From contig JBBMNZ010000001.1 in assembly GCA_037954325.1 (NCBI GenBank), positions 3,364,232-3,428,231 on the forward strand: DNA of 64,000 nt, given 5' to 3'. The DNA comes from Fistularia commersonii (lineage: Eukaryota; Chordata; Actinopteri; Syngnathiformes; Fistulariidae). Numbering within the stretch: position 1 is the first letter of the stretch; each line of letters opens with the position of its first letter. Position numbers and translations under genes: made by a program. This document shows, piece after piece, positions 10,880-22,855 of this stretch. The notes beneath the pieces were generated by a model. That model saw nothing but the letters and a program-made list of their open reading frames with translations, did no database searches and was not told the origin of the DNA.

Positions 10880-10955
10880 TGACGTCAAATATCCTTGAAG
10901 AGGAAGAGCGGAGTCTGGCGGAGGGGGCGTGTCCCAAAGGGGGGGGGTGACGTCA
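10880..10955 (+). promoter_or_regulatory. Pair of full CRE palindromes (TGACGTCA)
   Basis: Two exact TGACGTCA octamers occur at 10880-10887 and 10948-10955 in otherwise non-coding DNA about 12 kb upstream of adcy1. TGACGTCA is the consensus for CREB/ATF factors. Whether they act as an enhancer is inference. Confidence 0.3.
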
Positions 10956-11028
10956 TTACATAATTCATACATAATCAAATATGATGGTGGGTTTTCAATG
11001 AAAGGCATCTGTGTGTATGTATGTATGT

Positions 11029-11118
11029 ATGTGTGTGTGTGTGTGTGTGTGTCAGCCTGCATCAGTGACGATGTTTCCGTGACTTTGTTTTGTAGTTATT
11101 CTTAGCACTTCAATTTTG

Positions 11119-11171
<53 letters not shown>
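11029..11171. repeat. (TG)n microsatellites
   Basis: Two TG tracts at 11029-11052 and 11121-11171, with a short TATG repeat just before the first. Confidence 0.9.
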
Positions 11172-11173
<2 letters not shown>

Positions 11174-11245
11174 TCTGCACAATAGTTCTGTTTAACAAGC
11201 TTAGCAGGATCAGGTGCTTAGTAATCTGCTGGTAATGAGGCTCAC

Positions 11246-11772
11246 ACTGGTGTGTGTGTGTGCGTGTGTGTGTGTTTGTGTGTGTGTTCAACACAGGGCC
11301 AGCCAAAAACACGCATCTCCATTCTGACCGGTCCACGCATCACACACACACAGACACACATTGTGCTGCTGCACTTTTTCCGTGTGTGTATGTGTTTGTG
11401 TGTGTGTTCAACACAGGGCCAGCCAAAAACACGCATCTCCATTCTGACCTGTCCACGCATCACACACACACACAGACACACATTGTGCTGCTGCACTTTT
11501 TCCGTGTGTGTGTGTGTGTCTGTGTGTGTTTGTTGTGTGTGTGTTCAACACAGGGCCAGCCAAAAACACGCATCTCCATTCTGACCTGTCCACGCATCAC
11601 ACACACACAGACACACATTGTGTTGCTGCACCTTTTGTGTGTGTGTGTTTTTTCAACACAGGGCCAGCCAAAAACACGCATCTCCATTCCGACCTGTCCA
11701 CATTTTCACACACACATTGTGTTGCTGCACCTTTTCCATGTGTGTGTGTGCGTGTGTGTGTGTGTGTTGGGC
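11246..11772. repeat. Minisatellite with units of about 108-137 bp (four copies)
   Basis: The core TTCAACACAGGGCCAGCC followed by AAAAACACGCATCTCCATTC begins at 11287, 11407, 11544 and 11652. Each core is followed by CA repeat, CATTGTGYTGCTGCAC and TG repeat. Length differences lie in the dinucleotide parts. Copies are more than 95 percent alike in the core, so amplification is recent. Open frames here are artefacts of the repeat. Confidence 0.92.
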
Positions 11773-13029
11773 AGGGTTTAACTGAATTAAGATGACTGAG
11801 GTTGGTGCTCTTCCCAATCGCCCCAGATTGGGCTTTTGGAGTGAAAATCCTCCAGGGAAGCACTAATCCCTGACTGTCGGGAGCAATTTTTTTTTTTTTT
11901 TTTTTTCCGTAAGCAAAGCTTTCTCACTCTCTCTTTCTGTCTTGCTCCCACTCTCACTCTATCGCTCTATTTATAGCCCCCTTTAAGCTGCTCTCCGTGC
12001 CACTGTTTACATTGAGAACCCCCCCACCCCCCCACCCCTCCAGATTTAGTGCCCTCCCGGTCCGCCCTCGCTTCTCCAGCCCCAAGAATTAAAAGCGGGA
12101 AATCTCTATTGACTAGCATGCTCACATAGAGGCTGGAGGAGGGATGTTGGGTCGGAGGGGGGTGGATAGAGAGATTATGAGGAAAGAGAGCAAGACAGAC
12201 AAAAGGATATGCGAGGTGACAAGCAGATCCGAGTGTGTGTGTGTGTGATCCAGGCGGTCGGGCAGGGGCTGTCTGCGTGTCATCGATGGGCAGATTGCGA
12301 TGGAGAGGAAGAAGGGACAGCGTTTTCAAGAAGATCGTGTGTGTGTGTCACGGTGTGGAACTGTGAGAGCAGGAAAATTCACAGTTTAGCTTTTGTTTGT
12401 TTTGCTGATTTAAAAAAATAAGGGTGTCAGTTGAGCACATAGAGTATCATTTAGAGTAAACGGTGCACACGCTTTTTCAGAATGCAAGCAACTTATAAAA
12501 TGTCCAAGTCAAAATGATCGGCCTACTATAAAAATGCAAGATATACATGTATTTATAGATATATTGAGATTTTTTTTTAAATGTGCAATATATGTCTGTG
12601 TACCTTGCATTACTGCATGAATTCTCTGATGACTTGCATTGAATGGAGTCCAGTCAGGCTAGAAGCTACTACTAGCGAGCCTCAAACACGCTTCCAAAGG
12701 ATCATCAGTCATGGTAGAACAGGATTTGGACCTCATAATCTTGGGGATCTTGGTTCGTGGGGAAAAGGTTGACACCCATATATAAGTGGACAATTGCAAT
12801 TTTAGTTCCTTCTCCTCGTCGGCTCGCTTTTCTGAGGGAAGTGTGTGTCGTAGTTTTTAAAAACAGTCTGAAAATGTCGCTCCACATTTTCCTTTTTTTC
12901 ATTATAGCGATGGTAGACTGGCAGATGAGGCGGATGCACTTTGAGAATGACATAGTAAAAGAAAAAAAAACTCTTCCTCATAGACATTTTTGGCTTCTTA
13001 CCCTTGCTTAAGTATAGGAGAAATAAATA
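11773..13029. other. Intergenic stretch, no gene seen
   Basis: Contains a T run near 11888, a CT-rich part (11925-11965) and C-rich runs near 12018. I find no conserved protein or RNA signal. Confidence 0.5.
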
Positions 13030-13140
13030 AAAGGATAACCAGGTAACCTCGCTCGCTTGCGAGAGTTTTGCAGCGCTTAGCGGCGTTGTATGTGCATGCG
13101 TTGTGACCCATGTGGCAGAAAAGGTTTAGATGTCAGATTG
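13030..13140 (+). repeat. Unclassified dispersed repeat, copy A
   Basis: The segment GGATAACCAGGTAACCTC...GCAAGCGAG-type...TTTTGCAG, through CATGTGGCAG to AGATGTCAGATTGG, recurs in reverse orientation at 27340-27435. The family is unknown to me. There are no coding remains. Confidence 0.6.
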
Positions 13141-13449
13141 GCCGCTCTGTACGTCTATTAGAGGACGTCTATTTTTCTGTTTCTTTGCGTTTTATTATCA
13201 ATACAGCTTATCCTGACCTCAGGGCCACCGGGAGTAAAGGTTACATAGCAAAGTGGATAAATGAAGGCACGATGCTGTGCCTTTTTATATTATAAGACTA
13301 CAGTGGAGTGTAATAGAGTACAGTATGCTATATAGAATGTCTTTGTGAATAGATGATATAAGTAAAAAAAGTGGTGGTGCGGTGTATAGTATAGAGTGCT
13401 TTTTTTAGTATGTTATCAATATAATAGGGTATATAATTGGAGTTTAGAC

Positions 13450-14156
13450 CAGGGGTTGGTAATCTTCAGCACCCAAAGAGCCATTTGTATCTACAGGACT
13501 GTCTCAGAAAATTAGAATATTGTGATTAAGTTCTTTATCTTCTGTAATGCCATTACAAAAACAAAAATGTCATACATTCTGGATTCATTACAAATCAACT
13601 GAAATGTTGCAAGCCTTTTATTGTTTTAATATTTCTGATCATGGCTTACATCCTAAGAAAACTCAAAAATCCTATCTCAACATGTTAGATTATCATGAAA
13701 AAGTTTTTTTTTTTTTTAATTGCATTACAGAAGATAAAGAACTTTATCACAATATTCTAATTTTCTGCTACAGAAAAAATGAAATTCTAGTTCTGCGTGC
13801 AACAAAACGTTTAAAGTCTGAAAAAAAAAGGCTCTGGGTGAAAGGTTACTAAAAAAGAAAGAAAAAAAAAGATCATTTCACTGGACACTGCAAAATATAT
13901 ATTTTGCAAATTAAGCAGCCAATTGAAGTATTAATTTTACTTGGTTAATGTGATATTTGCTCCAAAGCTGGGCGGGTGTCACACATCATCAGTTACGCCA
14001 TGTATTTTGATTGATGAAACAAATGAAACCGGTTTTATTTTAATGTTGTCTTCAAATCTCGTAATCTTCAAATTTAAAAGTACAATAAAAAGCTAAACGA
14101 AAGTTTCCTAAAGTAAACTCGAATAAAATTTTAGAGAGCCGCACCAGGCTGACAAA
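13450..14156. mobile_element. hAT-like MITE, interrupted by a second MITE
   Basis: The left end CAGGGGTTGGTAATCTTCAG, then CAAAGAGCCATTTG, and the distal AGAGAGCCGCACCAGG are the ends of the common vertebrate CAGGGGTCGGCAACC-type hAT MITE. The right terminus is eroded. The element is split by a separate MITE at 13491-13773. Confidence 0.6.
13491..13773. mobile_element. Foldback MITE (ACTGTCTCAGAAAATTAGAA type)
   Basis: The left end includes CTGTCTCAGAAAATTAGAAT and TTCTTTATCTTCTGTAATG. The right end includes CATTACAGAAGATAAAGAAC and CACAATATTCTAATTTTCTG, an inverted repeat of roughly 50 bp with few mismatches. The outermost right bases have diverged. This is a familiar fish non-autonomous DNA transposon. 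It inserted after the surrounding hAT-like MITE. Confidence 0.75.
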
Positions 14157-14320
14157 CAAATACTTTTACAAAGATGTATAATGTTAGCATTAGCCTACAG
14201 CATTATTTTGAACAGACAACAACAAACATGAGAGACTCAATATGGCTGCTGCTGGGGAATAGCTTTATGTTCTGGACATGGTACAGATTTCAAACAGAAA
14301 TTTGGTGCCTGGAACCCCCC

Positions 14321-14361
<41 letters not shown>

Positions 14362-14677
14362 ACACACACATTTGTTCCTGTGGAGGTCAACTTGTCCCCA
14401 CAGCTGAGAGGCAGCAGTTTAAGGCGGCAGCTAACATTTAATTCATTATGTAAATGCTAATCATCAGTTGTAGCTCAGGACCCCTGGAGGGGTCTGGGGG
14501 CGGCGGCGGCGGCGGCGGCGGGGAGTTGGGGGGGTAGGAGCTGTGAAAAAAATCGCCATGCTTAACACATCCGTGCACAAGAACGCCCCCGCCCCCAACC
14601 CTGTTAGCTGATCTGTGGACGGAGCTGGGGGGACGCTTAAGTAGTTTAATGTGTGAAGATGCAGCCTCAACCTCTGC

Positions 14678-14731
<54 letters not shown>
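14321..14731. repeat. (CA)n, (GGC)n and (TG)n tracts
   Basis: CA tract at 14324-14370, a CGG/GGC triplet run with flanking G runs at about 14491-14535 (potential G-quadruplex on the plus strand), and a long TG tract at 14680-14731. Confidence 0.85.
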
Positions 14732-14734
<3 letters not shown>

Positions 14735-17700
14735 ACAAACAAGACACGCTTCCACTTGTGTTTCTTGCCCGGTGTCAATAACATAATCAAATGTGGTGCT
14801 AGCAGCTGCGCTACCAGTGTTTGTGTGTGTGTGTGAGTGAGCCAGAACCCAGTGTTTGGACAGGGCCGTGTCCTCTGTTTCCTGCAGGGATGTGACTATG
14901 ACAGAAATCCGATACCCCAGAACTCAAATTCCAGTAAAAATTCATAACCATCGTTGTAATTAAATAAAATTTACCTTTGCATTGTCATATCTGTGCACGG
15001 ACCACCTGTAGCATTTTCCAGTTAGCTTTGTGCGACAGTAACACAAACCTGGGACGGATACCAACTCCACACGTGCGGCCTTCTGTCTCCACCGGGTGGA
15101 CAGAGGCGACGCTAACAGCTACGTGCTAATTGCAGAAATGAAATTACAACGGTGGGCGCCTGGAGGGGCGCGGCAGCAGATCAAGCCGCGCCCCCTCGGG
15201 AGAAGCTACGAGGTTGCTACCATGCGTTGATGAAGGGACAGGAGTGCGAATTGAGCTCGCCGGCGGGGCCTTAGGCTCCGCCTCCTTTCACCGAGAGCAC
15301 TGATCTGCAAACATTGATCAAACCCAATAATTCACAGCCTCCGCTTCAATATTTGCCATGTGGGACCATCATCTGCCGGGGGACAAGAAGCTGCCTGTGC
15401 AACACACACACACACACAAATCCTGTTGATTATTTGTAATTACCCCTCCCATCCCACCCATCTCCGGTGTGAGTGGTTTCAGAGAGTCACTGACCTGCCG
15501 CTGAATATTTGATGTGTCAGGTTGATGGTGAAGCCGACCCCCAGACGAAAGAGGGGGGCGTCTCACTGAGAGACTCGCCATTGGGCACGCCGACGCCTCA
15601 CTGCTCCCTCAGCTGGAAGCGATGCATAATAGAGCCGGAGGAAAAAAGGAAGAACAAAACATAGCGTTTTAGCGATTTGACCATCCGGAAGCAGAGATGT
15701 CAGTCAGGGTTCAGTGGAACATCAGGAATCCAGAGTCGGATTAGGTTCAGATTACTCATGTTGGGATTTTTCCTGCAGCACCACGATGAAATATCCAGGT
15801 TCGGATCCAGCAATAGTTAATGGGGTATTTCCCCGTGTTCTACCAGCTCCTGCATGGGCTGCTCTTGTTGTTCTCACCATGTTGTCCAGCAAAGGCTCTC
15901 TCCACGTTCCCCTGCAAAAGTTCTCTACATGTTCTCCTTCATGGTTTCACTGAAAACTCTTAAATGAGTGTGAAGGGGTTGGATGATTGACAGGTGACTG
16001 ATCCGTGTTAAACTCCGCCTCCAGAATCATCTGGCATTGACTCCGTCCCCTTTTGACTTTGTGCTATTTTTATTGACAAGTAAATATAACCTCGCCGTTT
16101 GTAAAATGTTGCCCGTTGATTGACGGCTGACCCGTCCCGGCTTAAGCCCCGCCTCTCAGGAAGAGGACGACCATGACGTAGAAGATGGTGGTTTCTTGGA
16201 GACCAATAAGGGAGGCGAAGGTGGCCCGGCGGCGCCGATGCCCCTGCCTGCGGAACGTGGCGCAGAGCGGCGGCGAAATCCATTTACCTTTTACTTAAGA
16301 GAAATCCTGCGCTGTATCCCACCAGGATGACCCTAATCCCGCGGTGACGTCCGGGCGCCTCTAAAAGCAGCGGAGAAGTCATTAGGTCGACGACTCCGCG
16401 GAGAATTATTATCGCCGAGAGTATTATTGTGTCAGAGTGGCTTAAGGGTGTCGGGAGAATTCAAAGCCTGCTTTTTATTTTTTCCTTTTTTTTTTTCTTC
16501 TCCTTCCCTCGCTTCCACCGCCGTCAAACCAAACCCAAGATGGTCATGATTTCATCACGGCAGCCCAGAGGGGATGTTCAGCGCGCTAATGTTTCTCGCT
16601 GCCCCGGACGGGTGATTTAAGTATGACCTGGAGTTTTTGTTTTAGATTTAGATTTCTTGTCGAAGTGGAAGAAGAAGCACCCAGAAAACTTTTGAAAAGG
16701 CTGCAGTGTGCATGCCGGGCCAGCAGGGGGGGGCAGCGTAACCTGGCAACTAAAAAGCCACGCCTCTATGTAGCCACTTCGCTAATGCTTTTGTGCTCAA
16801 CCAATCACGAACCACAAAGGCTGAATGAGGAAGTGGGTCGTCACCTACTTCCTCCCGAAGCTCCGCCCACCAAATCCAAACGTTTGCGACATTTAATCAA
16901 ATTTTTTTTTATAATTCTTAACAAAGAACTAAAAACACAACAGATGTGTGCGGACATTACAGCATGGAGGACTCTGATTGGACGAGAGCAGAGCGGACAC
17001 AGGAAGTACAACCAATGGGAGAAAGTAACAAAACAGGAATTCGGACGAATGTAAATCTGCAGAAAAGGACAGAAGGAGGTCACAGGAAACACAAAGCAAA
17101 ACAAAAGCCCCCTGGAAAAGTCTTTTCAAAAATAAAACAGTAAGATGGACAAAAAAGAAACAGAGGCACTTCAAAATAAAAGCGTAGCAGTGCACATTCA
17201 CGGCTCCTTCGTCATTCCAAATGCAACTTGCTCAATTCCTCGGGGCTGCAGTGATCGACTAATCATACAAAATTCTCTCACAAGCAGTTGGACGGAAATT
17301 CATCAACATGCACGCACAAACACACACACACACTCACACACAAACAATCTGGCAGCCAGAAAAAAAAAAACTTTCAAAACTTACTACTGGTGCCATAATG
17401 AAAGACTTTTCAAACTTTATTTGTTCCTATGGTTGTGTCAGTGTGTGTGTGTGTGTGTGTGTGTACACGTGCATGCACACACGTGCGTGCGTGCGTGTGT
17501 GTATGTGTGTGTGTATGTATCTAAATGATAGATGCACTGGAAGTGTGTTTCAGCTTTCTTCCGACGTCTCTTGCTGAGGGAGATGAGAGGAGCTGACACA
17601 CAGAATTAAAAATATCTCTCAATAACACTCCCACACACACACACATGCACGCATGCACGCACACACACACACAGACGCGCGCACGCACAACCATTTTAAC

Positions 17701-19553
17701 ATACTGCTCAACGCTTGCTTTGTGTCTCATCTTGTTTTTTATTTTTTCTGAGTGCACGTCCGACCTCCCTGCTGTTGTGGGACTTAAAAAGTCATTAGAG
17801 AGGCTTGATAGCTCAAGTAGCATCGATTAGCCTCTATTTTATTTCTTGTGAATTATGGCTTTTAGAAAAATGTTTTAACCGTCAGGTCACACACCTTTTA
17901 TTTTAATCCCTTTATATCTATTTAATTCAATTGTGTTGAACTCTATTGTAGTTAATGGGCAAAGGAGAGTAAAAAAATCAATATGATTCATAAAATTACA
18001 CAGATCAAGCGGAGGCAAAGGGGTTAATTGAAAAAAATATACTTTTTTTTTTGTAAATAGATTCATCTCCCCTGCTTTAGCTCATTTTCCACATGTGAAG
18101 ATGGATAATTCATCTCGGCTCATTTCCCAGCCGCCGGGTCGATTTTATGCAGGTTCAAGAGGCTGTGTGAACATCACCATTCATGTTGGAGAGCCTGCGC
18201 TTTTATTCTTTTTATTCATTTTTTTTTTCCTTCCCCCCCCCCCCCTTCTGCACTAATTGTGTTTGTGTGAATGGCAGTAATCAGGCTTTTCTAAAAAACA
18301 AAAAAAAACAAAAAAACAATGTATTTATTTATTTGCATTTTTTTTCAACTCCATCCCTGTGTTTCCCTGCCAACTGCAAGGAGGTTACAGGATCACCTAT
18401 TTTGTGGGGAGGGGCGCCAGACTTGGCCCTGACATTTTCAAAAGTTTATTATCACAGATGTGTGAAGTCGCTGCTGTGTGTGTGTATGTGTGTGTGTGTT
18501 AGGCCGGGCTCACCTTTGTGTCAGAGTCTTCGTTCGGACAAAATGTCAGTGAGCAAGACGTGGGAAAAAAAAAACAAAACAAACAAACATGTTTGCACGT
18601 CGAGTGGTTAAGCCAGGAGGGGGGGAACAAAAGAACGGGAGCCCGGCGGTGTCAGAGTGGGGAAACACCTCGGCAGCATATCAGTCACAGCCTTCGCCGC
18701 CTCTGTTGCCATGGAAACTGAGGGAGGTGGGGCGAATGGGTGGATGGATGGTGGTGGTCTTTCAGGCATCCAGGCAGGGAGGGGGTGCAGGGTAATGTAT
18801 GTGAGTGTGTGTAATAAAAACCTAAAATGTGCTGCCGTCGCTTACCTGAGGTGATGGATCGGCACCGGCGGCCTTCGTTTCACTTCGGTTTCACCGGTAA
18901 AAACGGCGAGGCACGCAGAACGAGCCTGGAGGGACGCGAGATGGTAAAATTGTCCTCGGTTTTTATGTGCCAACCGGGTATTTAGCCGCGGCGCCGGGGG
19001 ACAGATTTGTCTGAATTGAGTCGTCAAGACGGAAAACGGCGAGGGGATTAAGCAAACAAACGTTTTTTTGGTCAGAGGAGAGATGCAACATCGGCATTTG
19101 ATGGGAAAATCCCGGCAAACTAAGCACCAATTTTTGGCCAAAGTTTTCACCGGCCATCAGATGAGTAGAAGCCTTTTCACAGGGCAAGCGGCAAATTAGC
19201 TTAGCACAATGAATGGCAGGCTATGGAAACTGTTAGCCCGCTTCTGTCAAAGGTCGTTCCAGCAACTCAGAAACAATCATATTTACAGGAAATGCACTCA
19301 TGCATGGAGGGATAAAAAATGAAAAAGTTACGAGAAGTTGTCGTTTTCTAATTAAATTCGGACAGAACTACTTTTCTGGGTGAAGTGATTTGACCTGTGT
19401 GCAGCGGTCAGTGAAGGACTGTACCATAATCACCTGAACGGGGGGGCTGTTAATATGATGATATAAACAATGAAGATTTGGATCATGCTAGCTTTCTTAA
19501 CAAGGCTTCATTTCGGTTTTCTGGTGGGGTTTGACTCTCTGCCGCTCTCTTTC

Positions 19554-19555
<2 letters not shown>
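14732..19555. other. Intergenic region, mostly non-repetitive, no confirmed gene
   Basis: Holds SINE-tail fragments at about 15965-16050 and 16109-16160, mixed TG/CA tracts near 17440-17520 and 17632-17690, and A- or T-rich runs. One GC-rich open stretch (16160-16330) is discussed in the findings. I see no supported exon chain. Confidence 0.5.
15965..16160 (+). repeat. Two SINE-like tail fragments
   Basis: GATGATTGACAGGTGACTG...AACTCCGCCTCC and, about 90 bp on, GATTGACGGCTGACCCGTCC...AAGCCCCGCCTC. Both are the same CCCCGCCT module as at 720-835. Confidence 0.5.
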
Positions 19556-19556
<1 letters not shown>

Positions 19557-19592
<36 letters not shown>

Positions 19593-19692
19593 ACAAAGAG
19601 AAAACACACACCTTACAGGGTAGCCCCCCCCGCTTGTGACGCAGTGGTTCTGTCCTGTGCTGAAATACTCAGTCGATATATTTTTCTTTACG

Positions 19693-19747
<55 letters not shown>

Positions 19748-19752
19748 TATAT
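19557..19752. repeat. (CA)n and (TA)n microsatellites
   Basis: CA tract at 19557-19592 and a long TA tract at about 19695-19752. Confidence 0.95.
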
Positions 19753-21760
19753 TTCTCACTGACAAATCAAGATTAGGAAAACAAAAGTAGACAATGCAAA
19801 GACAAAGTTACATGAACTCCATAAGTAGCGTCTCGTAATGATAAACATCAATCTGGTTTAATACATCTAAATACATGAGCACCAGGTCCCGATCAGATTA
19901 TGGATCAAGTTGTAACTTTAAAATGTAACTTTCACTTTGTGTCAATGATTTTCTTTATATTTATTCCTGTTCTTTAAGGAAGATACGACCAGAGGACCCC
20001 TGACCGGTTCCAGGGTTCTCGGCGGTCTTGGCCTCGTCGTCGGCGCCACGATCGGGACCCGCAGCCCCATTGATTATCGGGACACGCCGGACGACAGCAG
20101 GTATTGATCGAGGCCGTAATTGACTTCACGCGTGCGGAGACTCTTTTGTCCACGGCTCCCAAAGTGCTTCCCATTGACGTCTTCATCCGCTGACCCCTTC
20201 GGCCGCAGTCATCCTCAGCACAAAAAAAAAAAAAAAAATCAGGCAAGGTCATCCCCCCTCCTTTTGTCTTCTGATGGTTTTATGCTGAAAAGACGCACTT
20301 TTTTAAAAAAAAAATAGCTGGTTATTTTTAGGGACAACTGCTTTTCCAGTGAGGATTTTTTATTTTGACAAATCTGGTAACAGGGGCGTACAACCACCTT
20401 TTCAAGTAGAAATGCTTTTTTTTTTTTTTTTTTTTTGAGGGGGGGTGAAAAAAAAACCCAAATATAACTTTCCATCCTTCCTTCATTTTCCATTTGTCTA
20501 TAAAATCTGACTTTTTATCTTCTGCCCTAAAACATTTTGCTTCCATTGTTTGTTGAATCGAATGGTCCAACGCGGGCTTTGTGACATTTCGGACGCGTGT
20601 GTGTGTGTGTGTGTGTGTGGGGGGTGAAGGACCCCGGAGCAGGTTGCTCTAGCACATAAATCACAATATTGCCATCTATTTATAGCAGGTGGCCTTATTA
20701 CATATTATAATGGCCGTGTTGATGCCGGGGAACGACACCGACTATTTCCTGCTTCCACATCCGGTCTGCAAAACCTTTCACAACGCCGGCGGCCATATTT
20801 GGACTTCCTTTCAAGGAGGAAAGAGTCCTTGACAGGAAGGGTCAAAACGTAGCTACTAGTCGAATGAAAGTAGGATTTTGCCGAATTCTGATCTGTGAAT
20901 GTTTATTTTTGCAGGGGGGATTTTTTTTTTTTTTATTCTTTAATTGCCATTGTTATTATTATTTATTTTTTTAGAGAATATTTTTGCTGATTTCCAGGTA
21001 TTTTTCCCTGTAATTTTGTGTAGAATAGATATAAAATGAGAAATACACAATGAAATCTAGGAACCCCCCCCCCCATTAGGAATGAATGAATACATTAAAA
21101 TAAATCAAGTTAAATTAACAGCTGGGATATGCTGCCCCCCCGTAACCCTAAACAGTATAAATAATGAATGAATAAATTAATAAAAATGAAAAAGATTCTT
21201 AAAATAATTGTGGGATGCCATTAAGCAAAATATTGGGTTTGAAATTGACCCTGGGAGACTTAAAACAAGTTATTGTGAAAAACCCTGATGGCGAACACCC
21301 AAAACAAACAGGAAGTGATGCGTAAACAAACACTTGAATAAATAACAGTTGGAAATGAAAACAAAAATGGCTTTTCTCTACGGCGGACAATCAGTTAGGG
21401 TGCTACATGCCAAATGAAATTAGGTTTTAATGATTAAATGAATTTGAAACATGATAAAATAGAATTTAAAAAAATTTAGAATTTAAATAAAATGTTTAGA
21501 AAAGTCGAAAAAGCACGTTGAAACTTTTGGAAAATGCAGGTTCTTGCCAAACGCAACAAAAAGTCTCTCCTTTTGCACGAAGATGCAAACAAACAAACAA
21601 ACAAACAAACACAAACACAAAAAACAAACACACGCAAAAAAACAAACAACACAAACACTCAGACAGTGTCATATAGTTTAATAATACATAACATTCGACA
21701 TGTAATATTAAAAAATAGATTAAACAAAAAAAGGTGCGACTCCTTTACATAATCAACTGT

Positions 21761-21763
<3 letters not shown>

Positions 21764-21798
<35 letters not shown>

Positions 21799-21905
21799 CA
21801 ATCCGTTTATTCTTTTAAACGGTGGCGCTGCACATGCACGTGCATCCCGATTGTTGTGTGTGTGTGTGTGTGTGTGTTTGTGTATGTGTATGTGTGTGTG
21901 TGTGC
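21764..21905. repeat. (CA)n and interrupted (TG)n tracts near the adcy1 promoter
   Basis: CA at 21764-21797 and TG with TATG interruptions at 21855-21905, just before the CpG-rich zone. Confidence 0.9.
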
Positions 21906-22009
21906 GTGTGCGTGCATATATATACATATGCAAATGAGCCCCCCAACACGAGCATGGCGTGGACGCGCGTCCCCCTGCTGCCCACATTCCCACTATTTGG
22001 GGAAAAGAG

Positions 22010-22019
22010 CTATTTTTAG
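22010..22019 (+). promoter_or_regulatory. MEF2-type motif CTATTTTTAG (first)
   Basis: Exact match to the MEF2 consensus YTAWWWWTAR, about 840 bp upstream of the adcy1 start codon. It is followed by GCGGCGCG. Confidence 0.4.
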
Positions 22020-22153
22020 CGGCGCGTCTCCGCGTCCTGCAGCCGCGCGTCTGCGCCGCAGTGGAGTGCGCGTACGCGTGTGTTTATTTGACGAGATGCG
22101 GGAAAGACCAAAAAAAAATCGCTGCTCAACCGGAGCTTCCACCGGCGGAGGCT

Positions 22154-22163
22154 CTATTTTTAG
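22154..22163 (+). promoter_or_regulatory. MEF2-type motif CTATTTTTAG (second)
   Basis: Identical decamer 144 bp after the first. It is again followed by GCGCGG, so the two sites share their 3' context. They lie in GC-rich DNA where AT-rich motifs are rare. Confidence 0.4.
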
Positions 22164-22387
22164 CGCGGGAAATACATCCGCTGCAACTGCAGACACTGAT
22201 GGGGGGGGGGCGTGCACGTGTGCGTGCGTGCGTTTGTGTGTGCACCTGTGTGCGTGTGTGTGTGTGCTTGTGTGTGTGTGTGTGTGTGCTGTTTTCACCC
22301 TCACCTCTCCAAAAACAAAAAAAAACACCACAGAAGAGGTGTTTACTACGTGATGAGGAGAAAGTAGTTTTAATTCCACGCGCGTGT

Positions 22388-22389
22388 GT

Positions 22390-22453
<64 letters not shown>

Positions 22454-22620
22454 TGGGGGGTGACGGATCCTCGTGGTGAGTGTTTTGATGGTCACGCAGG
22501 CGTCCGGAGGCTCCGGCCGGTTTCAGTGTCTGAGAACCCCACGGGTGGTCCGAGTGGGAGGGAGGGAGGGGAAAATAGAGAGAGAGAGGGAGAGAGAGAG
22601 AGGGAGAGAGAGAGGGAGGC
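22388..22620. repeat. (TG)n and GA-rich tracts upstream of adcy1 exon 1
   Basis: TG repeat at about 22388-22452 and a purine GAGAGAGG block at 22575-22620. Both probably lie in the proximal promoter or 5' UTR. Confidence 0.85.
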
Positions 22621-22855
22621 TGCTACTTTCCTGACGACGCACCAACAATCCGTCAACCTGTGGAGAAGGCGCGCACTGGATCTCCACCTCCATCGCCGAG
22701 CGTCCACGCCGCCGCCGCCGCCGCCAGGACGCATGAGCCGCCGGGGGAGGAGGTCGGCTCCGTTCCCCGCCGGAGGAGGAGGAGGAGGAGGACCGGAAAG
22801 TTAAAGGGGTGGAGGTGGAGGTGGCGCGGGGGGAGTCGCACGCCAGCCCCGCTTC

